In this document: piece by piece, positions 10,863 to 16,798 of the stretch
Numbering within the stretch: position 1 is the first letter of the stretch
How the letters are laid out: the number at the start of each line of letters is the position of its first letter
NCBI GenBank assembly: GCA_027596035.1
Contig: JADGJA010000500.1
Span: forward strand, 1 to 16,798
Length of the DNA: 16,798 bases
Direction: 5' to 3'
DNA from: Thoreauomyces humboldtii
Lineage: Eukaryota > Chytridiomycota > Chytridiomycetes > Spizellomycetales > Powellomycetaceae
Translations under genes and position numbers: made by a program
The notes under the pieces: model-generated
The model's input: only the letters and a program-made list of their open reading frames with translations
Told to the model about the DNA's origin: nothing
The model's database searches: none

Positions 10863-11069
10863 CCCTCCACCGCCGACATGGAGGACGGAGACAAGAGGAC
10901 CGAACAGAAACTATGATGATCCGGAGTAGAGAAAAGGAAAGATACAGGCAAGATTGAACCAAGGAGGAGGGATAGCAGCTGCGTGACTGACTATACGGCG
11001 CAAGTATGAGCGGGAAAGGCAAATGCTGGAAAAGCCACGAAGCCACGGACGTGACTGGTCCAGTGGCAG

Positions 11070-11079
11070 AAACGCGTGA
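11070..11079 (+). promoter_or_regulatory. MCB-like element 1 (ACGCGTNA)
   Basis: AAACGCGTGA includes an exact match to the MluI cell-cycle box ACGCGTNA bound by fungal MBF/SBF (KilA-N/APSES) factors. An identical copy starts 18 bp downstream. It lies about 210 bp from the permease start and 430 bp from the cNMP-like start. Confidence 0.4.
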
Positions 11080-11087
11080 GAATCCCT

Positions 11088-11097
11088 AAACGCGTGA
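11088..11097 (+). promoter_or_regulatory. MCB-like element 2 (ACGCGTNA)
   Basis: Second identical AAACGCGTGA, 18 bp from the first and in the same orientation. Paired MCBs are typical of G1/S promoters in fungi; use here is inferred. Confidence 0.4.
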
Positions 11098-11357
11098 AGT
11101 CATCCTCAAGGACGGCGCAGCAGTTCATCACGATGTATAGCGCACAGCCGCCCTCGTGTTCTCCGCCCTCATGGCTTCTGTGCCTATCGAAACCTGCCCG
11201 TCACCCCCGTGCGTAAAGGAACTATTCTGGGTCGCAACACTCGTAAATGTCCGTGGATGTGGAAGACGTTTCTCTAGTTATGTAAGCGGTGGCGGAACAG
11301 ACGTGGAGGAACAGCCAGCTGGGAAACCCACTGGCTGGCAGGTGGCGACGACCGCCG

Positions 11358-11365
11358 TGACGTCT
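11358..11365 (+). promoter_or_regulatory. CRE-like site TGACGTCT
   Basis: Seven of eight bases match the ATF/CREB palindrome TGACGTCA, about 145 bp before the cNMP-like start codon. A match of this length can occur by chance. Confidence 0.2.
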
Positions 11366-11507
11366 GCGGCAGGCAATCTAAACCTTTGAGTGTTAATGCC
11401 CCCTGAACAGGAAAGGCTCAAGCCCGGTTTCTGACCGCAGGTTTCTCTTCTCGGACACCCGTGGACCCTGAGCAACACACTGTACACCGCAAAAGACCTT
11501 CTCTACG

Positions 11508-13737
11508 ATGCCAGGAAACAACCGGCGGATACTGCCAGAACTCTCCACCCCACGCGCAACTCCCAAAGGGACATCGCCTTACGAACAGCCTCGCGTCGCC
11601 AATGCTCACATCATGGCACCACCGCGGACGCGGCCCTCTACCCAGAGCAATCCCACGGCCGCGCACCGTCCGTTGACAGTCAACTCCCTCGACCGTGCTT
11701 CCAACCATGATCGATCTCGCATTGCCTTCGGACGACCGCGAAAGTCCCTACCACCCGTCGTTACCTCTGGAGGCTGGACGGCAACCACTAGCACCGCATC
11801 CAGCACGAGGCATGGTACCGCCTTCAACACGAAACTGGCACCAAACGTTCTGAGGAAAGGTGGGGAAAAGTTGAAGGATCTGTTTGTCAAAGTCCTGCCA
11901 GCGAGCCAATCTGGGTCGGGAATCCTGCGAAAGGACCGAAGTCTGGAGAAGGACGACATCATCGATGACGAGGAAATCGACTCGACATACGTTTCCCCAT
12001 CCTCGCGCATGGTGGTCCGGGGAGCATCAAATCGGCAGCGTCTTGCTGACTTGCTGCCCGCGCCAGCGATCGAAGCACCAGCGCACCGCGGAGGACTGGT
12101 AATGGAAAAGGACATCCCGCCTCCTGTATCACCGTTGGCGCTCCCAGAATCTTGGCTGCAGGCGGAGCCCTTTCGCATAACCGATCCTCTTGGAACAGCG
12201 TCCCCTTTACTCTCCGCTCCCGCTAACCTGAAAGTACCGTCCTTGCGACGGATACCCAGCTTCAGAGCCGGCAACACTGGCTCTAACTCCGACTCATCGG
12301 TAGCCGAAAAAGCCCCAATCCTGAGTCCTGCTGGCATCGCGGCACGATTACATTGGAAACTAGCCTTGAAAGCTGTAGAAAATCTTATGAAAGCCACTTC
12401 GATCTTTCGAATTGGGACAAATTCCAATTACATCGCCATGGGCTTTGATGACCCACCTGCCAAGAGGGAGACCGTTGTGAAGCCCAAGGTACGTGACCGC
12501 ATTGACGGCTGCCGCAGAACTCTTAACTGACGAAGATGTTTTTTGTGCAGTGTCACTTCCTGCTTGCCAAAACCGCAGCGCTCCGGACGCAAGCTGATTT
12601 TTCTACACTCGATCCCCATCTTGTCAAGTTGTCGTCCGCTCTGGCAGCCTTCACCCCGGCGCAACGGAAACAGCTCTACCTTGGCACACTCACTTATGAA
12701 ACCCACGACAAAGGAACTATGCTTCTGCGGGACGGAGGCACAGCGGAGAGCGTTTACTTTCTCCTTTCGGGGTCAGCCGAGATGTACAAGACACACAAGG
12801 GCGTCAATCTTCAGCAAGGCATCTTTGTACCTGGGGATTGCATCGGCGGGGTGGGTGCCGACGAGGTGAAAAGCTACATCACAGAGGGAGGCGGGCGAAG
12901 AAGGTTCAATGTTATCTTACTTGAGACCTGTGAGCTTCTGCGCGTCGATTTGGGTAGGTTCCTGTGCACTTCGAGTGCAGTGAAGAAGACACTGCTTCCA
13001 TGCTCATTTTTCATGTGCCAGACGAGTACGTTCGCACGGTTTTCGGTCATGACGGCAGCAACACCGACATGATCGTAGGACTCCTGAACGGGTTGCCGCA
13101 CTTTCAAGCGACACTTGAAACCATCCTCCTCAAAGCAGCCCAGAACTGCAGCCTGTACCGGTACACGCCAGGCGAAATCATTCTCGCTGCAGGAGACCTC
13201 GCGGACCGCATCTTCATCGTTTGCAAAGGGGAAGCTCGAGCCACGCGCAAGATCCCTTCTCCTGACTACATCGGAGCCGACGAGGAGGTGTCCCTGGGCG
13301 TTTTGAAAGCAGGCGAGAGTTTCCCGAGGCTGGTGCTACCGACAGGGATGAGCTACGATCCGAATCGCCCGAAGCGCAGTGATTTCTGGCCGAAAAAGAC
13401 TGCCGTCTCCGTCGAGAGCTCATCCACGGACGATCCGGACGCAGAGTCATCATCGTCGTTCTGTCCGAGCATTCCGCAGGTGACGGCCAACATGGTGGTG
13501 ACCGCCTCGACAGCGGTGCAGTGCGTCGTTTTTGACACCCTCACGTTTCTCAAACTTGCGACGAACGAGATGGTGGAGATGGTACACGAAGCGGGACTAC
13601 GTTTTGCGACGGATTCAGGGGACAGGGGGTTTGGAGGCGGGCGGGGCGCGCAGTTTGGAGCCAGATCGGGAACGCTGGAGAGGACGAGAACGGGCCTGGG
13701 AGGTTTCGTTGGCCCAGGGCGGACCGTCGCTGCATGA
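11508..13737 (+). CDS. Protein with two divergent cyclic-nucleotide-binding-like domains
   Basis: Model join(11508..12488,12551..12953,13022..13737), 699 aa; introns of 62 and 68 bp, in phase. Residues 1 to about 270 are Ser/Pro/Arg-rich and look disordered; a helical stretch with RLHWKLALKAVENLMKA precedes the domains. Domain 1 (about 345-460) has the cNMP-fold pattern of TMLLRDGGTAESVYFLLSGS then GIFVPGDCIGG and CELLRVD. Domain 2 (about 485-640) has LYRYTPGEIILAAGDLADR, IFIVCKGEA and a later FDTLTFLKL strand. The phosphate-binding cassette that normally reads FGE-A-L...R-A is poorly kept: domain 1 has no Glu/Arg pair, and domain 2 has a roughly 45-residue Pro/Ser-rich insertion there. The C-terminus is Gly/Arg-rich. 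No kinase, GEF or channel part is present. It may be a structural or flagellar CNBD-type protein; function is unknown. Confidence 0.82.
13222..13250 (+). repeat. Source segment of a 29-bp duplicated fragment (inside the cNMP-like gene)
   Basis: This coding segment (TGCAAAGGGGAAGCTCGAG through CGCGCAA) matches 14012-14040 at 27 of 29 bases, in the same orientation, 790 bp apart. Confidence 0.85.
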
Positions 13738-14011
13738 CATTTTCCTCTCTTTCTATTTTTTACTTACTTACTGCTACTTCAAACGGGAGCCTCATAATGG
13801 GAGTCTCGATACGCTGCACCAGGAAGGGCGGAGCACGATGTAAACGAGGGCTTGCGACTGCTTCAAAACGAGACGAGAACGGGTTCGACAGCTCATCGCT
13901 TCGGCAAAGTATTGATGAACATGGTATTGATGCTGCGGAAAAGTGTCCCAATCAAACTGCCGTAGCACGCAAAGCCTGATGGGTGCCCTGCCTCACTGGC
14001 TCAGGACATGC

Positions 14012-14040
14012 TGCAAAGGGGAAGCTCGAACCATGCGCAA
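14012..14040 (+). repeat. Degenerate 29-bp copy of the cNMP-like gene in the spacer
   Basis: The copy differs from 13222-13250 by two transitions (G to A and C to T). Sequence on either side shows no clear similarity, so only a short fragment was copied or has survived. Confidence 0.8.
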
Positions 14041-14056
14041 CGTGTATGCCGGTGCT

Positions 14057-14072
14057 GAGCGCTCGAGCGCTC
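14057..14072. repeat. 16-bp perfect palindrome
   Basis: GAGCGCTCGAGCGCTC equals its own reverse complement with no spacer. It sits 16 bp after the duplicated fragment. It could be a dimeric protein site or a cruciform seed; no family match is known to me. Confidence 0.7.
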
Positions 14073-14562
14073 GCTTCACGGAAGAAATTCGGCAGAGCTA
14101 TAATTTGTGGCAGTAATGAAAAGTAGGACGAGGCCCTGGATTCTGGGAGCCCTACCAGTTTCCTGCTCGCATGGCAAGGAAAACAACGCGTACCATAATA
14201 TCGGCGCCATTGGCGCAGGGGCCAGCTTCCCACTGGCAGCGGTACCGTACCATCGGGTGCACGGCCGTACCGAAGCGTCTCTCAACAAGGTAATCTCATC
14301 CGCACACGTTCGGACAGACACACGCACAAATCACTCTCCCCGTCACTATCCAACAGTGCTTTTGCGCAGCACAGCACACTTCCCCTTCCCTCGACCATAT
14401 AGGCAGCCAGTCCGTCCGCATCCCCCCCGGGATTTCCTCTCCATACCTCCTGATCAGTCTACTGCTCACCACGTACCTTTCTTCTCTTTTTTCTCGTCTC
14501 ACAGACCTTTTACGAAGCTCCTCCCCCTCGTTCAAGGCCTTCAAACCCTTCAAACCTCCAAC

Positions 14563-16798
14563 ATGCCCTTCAAGTCCCTTTCCGCTCGATCCACGGTGCT
14601 TACGACCAAGGCACTGCTCAAGCCGCAGCTCCAAGGTTCGAAAGTAGCCAAGCCAGTCCCGGTCCAGTTGCTGGTAAGCCTTCTGTCCGATCCCCTTCCC
14701 CCATTCCTTTCCCTTCCCCTCTGGGCCTCCTGCATCCTTCTTCGCCTCGGCTGCATTCTTCGTCGCCTCGGCCTCCCGCATCCTTCCTCGCCTCGGCCGC
14801 ATCCTTCCTCGCCTCGACCGCATTCTTCGTCGGCTCGGCTCCTTCGTCGGCTCGGCTTCCCGCTTCCTCCGACTCGGCCTCCCGCATCCTTCCTCGCCTC
14901 GGCCGCATTCTTCGTCGCCTCGGCTTCCCGCATTCTTCGTCGCCTTGGCTTCCCGCATCCTTTCTCGCCTCGGCTTCCCGCATCCTTCGTCGTCTCGGCT
15001 TCCCGCTTCCTTCGACTCGGCCTCCCGCATCCTTCGTCGTCTCGGCTTCCCGCTTCCTTCCACTCGGCCTCCCGCATCCTTCCTCGCTTCGGCTTCCCGC
15101 ATCCTTCGTTGTCTCGGCTTCCCGCATCCTTCCTCGCCTCGGCTTTCCGCATCCCTCGCCTTGGCCTCCCGCATCCTTCTTGACCTCGGCTTCACCTCGG
15201 TTTTCCGCATCCGTCGCCTCGGCCTCCCGCATCCTTCCTCGCCTCGGCTTTCCGCATCCTTCTTCACCTCGGCTTCACCTTGGCTTCACCTCGGCTTTCC
15301 GCATCCTTCGCCTCGGCTACCTGCATCCTTCGTCGCCTCGGCTTGCCGCATCCTTCGCCTTGGCCTCCCGCATCCTTCCTCGCCTCGGCCTCCCGCATCT
15401 TTCTTCACCTCGGCTTCACCTTGGCTTTCCGCATCCTTCGCCTCGGCCCTCCGCATCCTTCCTCGCCTGAGCTTTCCGTATCCTTCCTCGCTTCCCCGCA
15501 CCTTCCCTACCCCGCACTGCCTAGCGTTCTTACTCACCGTGTTTCTTCCTTTCCTTTCTTCGTCGCTTAGGGACGTCGCCACCTCTGCGTCAAGATTTCA
15601 AGGTTCTATCGCTCGAAGCGTGGCCCATTCGTCTCCGCTTTGGCAAAGCGCGCGGCTAGGGGTCACTCTGCCGAGTCGGTGCAGCGCGGCACCATCCTTG
15701 CGATCCGACAGGAGGTCGCCGACAGACGTCGTGCCTCTCCCTTCGTCATCAACGTGCCTGAAATGGTCCGTTTGGTCCTCGGACCTGAGGCGGTAAGTGA
15801 CCCGTCGCCGTCTTCCCTTCTCCGTCCCCGACCTGGATCGTCTTCGTTGTCTTCGAGCTCCTTTGCTTTCGTCTCCGACCTCGATCTAATTTTTTATCTT
15901 CTCTCTTCTCTTCTCTTTGTAGCTTCTGCCTCGCGAGGCCGCTGTGGTCAACAGCAGCGACCTCCACCAAGTCGACGCGCGCTGGGAAATGCTACGGGCT
16001 ACGCCCCTCTGGCAGATCCGTCCAGACGTGATCTACGTCCCCCAAGTAGGATGGGTTTACGCTCCTACCGCTTCCGTTTACGGAGCAGAGAGTGTAAGTG
16101 ATCGTCTTCGTTGCTGGCACACACCTTTGTCTCTCTTTGACTTGCTTTCACGGGTGATATCATTGTCGCCGTCGCCGTCTCTTGGTCTGACCCTTTCCTT
16201 TTCCTCTCTTTTCCTTTTCTCTCCTCTGCAGGTCCCTTTTCTCGACCCCACAGCTGAGTGTGTGCTGCTGGTTCCGGGCGCTGACGAGCTCAACGACGTC
16301 ATCCCGATGGACATGGACCACGGAGTGGACGATTCGTCGTCTTGCCCGATGGAGGTTGAGCTGCAGGCTCTTCCTCTGGAGGGAGCTCCAGGAGTCCCCG
16401 TCGCGTCTTCGGAGGTCCCCGAGGACTCTCATTACGACGGCGTGTCTTCGGCTCGCAAGCGAGTGCGAGACAACACGGAGGAGGAGATCACTGCCTCCAC
16501 CTCGGGCATGGTCGAGTCCATGTCGTTGGACGCTCCCCGTCCTTCGACGCCCGTGCAAGACGAGTACCTTCCGCCGACCCCCATGTCGTTGGACATTCGC
16601 CGTCCCTCGACCGTCGCCATCACTCGAGTTCGAGTTCCCAAGGGGGTCTCGTCCCTCCGGGCCAAGGCGGCCCCGTCCACCAAGGCGGCCCCGTCCACCA
16701 AGCGCGGCCGAAACGATGACAACGACGAAGTCGACCCCGACGCGGGACGCATGTGGAACCCCCTCACTCAGTCCTTCGAGGACATCGGGGAGCCCAAG
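14563..16798 (+). CDS. Unrecognised protein, 3' end beyond the window
   Basis: Model join(14563..14673,15571..15792,15923..16093,16232..>16798): 357 codons so far, open at the right edge. All introns are phase 0 with clear GTAAG donors and pyrimidine-rich AG acceptors, of 897, 130 and 138 bp, much longer than elsewhere in the window. Start context is CCAACATGCCC. The N-terminus is basic (MPFKSLSARS, later SKRGPFVSALAKRAARG); the middle has W/Y-rich WEMLRATPLWQIRPDVIYV. The last exon is acidic and low in complexity, with KRVRDNTEEE, two PST-type repeats 63 bp apart, two KAAPST units, and KRGR, a possible nuclear localisation signal. GC-rich wobble choice (GTC, CTC, GAG) is stronger than in the neighbours. 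I do not recognise the family; a nuclear role is only a guess. Confidence 0.72.
14674..15570 (+). other. 897-bp first intron of the terminal gene
   Basis: It starts at CTG|GTAAGC and ends at GCTTAG|GGACGT, joining two phase-0 exons. It is about ten times longer than the typical intron here, strongly pyrimidine-biased on the sense strand, and almost entirely made of minisatellite. Confidence 0.72.
14724..15500 (+). repeat. Pyrimidine-rich minisatellite, dominant period about 25 bp
   Basis: About 30 degenerate copies of a unit close to CCTCGGCTTCCCGCATCC followed by TTCCTCG, mixed with shorter variants such as CCTCGGCTTCA. A 25-bp period is not a multiple of three, so each copy shifts frame. 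That explains why similar Ser/Arg/Leu/Pro peptides appear in every plus frame and Glu/Arg/Gly peptides in the minus frames. It reads as intronic non-coding DNA. Confidence 0.9.
16520..16615 (+). repeat. 63-bp-spaced imperfect coding repeat (MSLD..RPST)
   Basis: ATGTCGTTGGAC occurs at 16520 and again at 16583, each followed by a segment encoding RPST (MSLDAPRPST and MSLDIRRPST). Spacing is 21 codons, so frame is kept. It suggests an in-frame internal duplication in a disordered region. Confidence 0.75.
16664..16699 (+). repeat. Tandem 18-bp coding repeat (KAAPST x2)
   Basis: AAGGCGGCCCCGTCCACC occurs twice back to back and exactly, encoding KAAPST twice before KRGR. Exact identity at third positions points to recent slippage. 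Confidence 0.9.

Larger units (their letters stand above)
10863..11507. other. Divergent intergenic region between the permease and the cNMP-like protein genes
   Basis: This 645-bp region separates two genes transcribed away from each other, so it should contain both promoters. I see no convincing gene. Visible candidate sites are two AAACGCGTGA repeats (11070-11097) and a TGACGTCT near 11358. Confidence 0.6.
13738..14562. other. Intergenic region with a gene fragment copy and a palindrome
   Basis: This 825-bp spacer follows the cNMP-like gene and precedes the terminal gene. I see no convincing complete gene. It holds a 29-bp degenerate copy of the upstream gene (14012-14040), a 16-bp perfect palindrome (14057-14072), a weak TATA-like site near 14398 about 165 bp before the next start codon, and a pyrimidine-rich leader from about 14380 to 14560. 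A CTCACAG near 14500 could end a 5'-UTR intron; this cannot be decided without RNA data. Confidence 0.55.

Noticed and set aside
11606..12427. 273-aa minus-strand open frame opposite the cNMP-like gene
   Set aside because: It is antisense to a coding exon, Ser/Arg-rich and without recognisable domains.
14107..15183. 358-aa plus-strand open frame running through the minisatellite, in frame with the terminal gene start
   Set aside because: The upstream part has no family likeness and the downstream part is the frame-shifting repeat; the strong GTAAGC donor at 14674 and phase-0 match at 15571 favour splicing.
14296..15267. Glu/Arg/Gly-rich minus-strand open frames across the minisatellite
   Set aside because: The same peptide pattern occurs in several frames because the 25-bp unit shifts frame; there are no gene-like flanks.
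14724..15500. Possible CRISPR-like array
   Set aside because: Repeats are contiguous and degenerate with no unique spacers, and the setting is a eukaryotic intron.

Overview
The window looks like nuclear DNA of a eukaryote with small, intron-dense genes, most plausibly an early-diverging (zoosporic, chytrid-like) fungus. The evidence is 19 GT-AG introns of 58-88 bp, many with a CTAAC/CTAAT-like branch site, a Kap123-type karyopherin, a SETMAR/Clr4-type SET protein, and a eukaryotic two-domain FtsX-like permease of the kind also seen in protists and basal fungi. The assignment is inference; an oomycete or other protist is not excluded. There is no bacterial operon structure, RNA gene, CRISPR array or recognisable transposon.

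Layout. 130-1085 (+): compact pre-SET/SET/post-SET histone lysine methyltransferase. 1389-2874 (+): SLC25A44-like mitochondrial carrier, 7 exons. 3115-6753 (+): importin-4/Kap123, 7 exons. 6890-10862 (-): large FtsX/ABC3-type membrane permease, 4 exons, convergent with Kap123. 10863-11507: divergent promoter region holding two tandem MluI-cell-cycle-box matches. 11508-13737 (+): protein with two divergent cyclic-nucleotide-binding-like domains, 3 exons. 13738-14562: gene-free spacer carrying a short degenerate copy of the preceding gene and a perfect palindrome. 14563 to beyond the right edge (+): unrecognised, open-ended gene with long pyrimidine-rich introns, the first filled by a ~25-bp minisatellite.

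The genes do not form an obvious pathway: chromatin modification, mitochondrial transport, nuclear import, membrane permease and cyclic-nucleotide-type sensing look like independent housekeeping or accessory genes. The most unusual signals are in non-coding DNA: a 39-bp block shared exactly by two introns of the carrier gene, the minisatellite-filled intron, and a copied fragment of the cyclic-nucleotide-type gene. Exon models were built by hand from reading frame, splice sites, intron phase and family similarity; all internal junctions keep frame.
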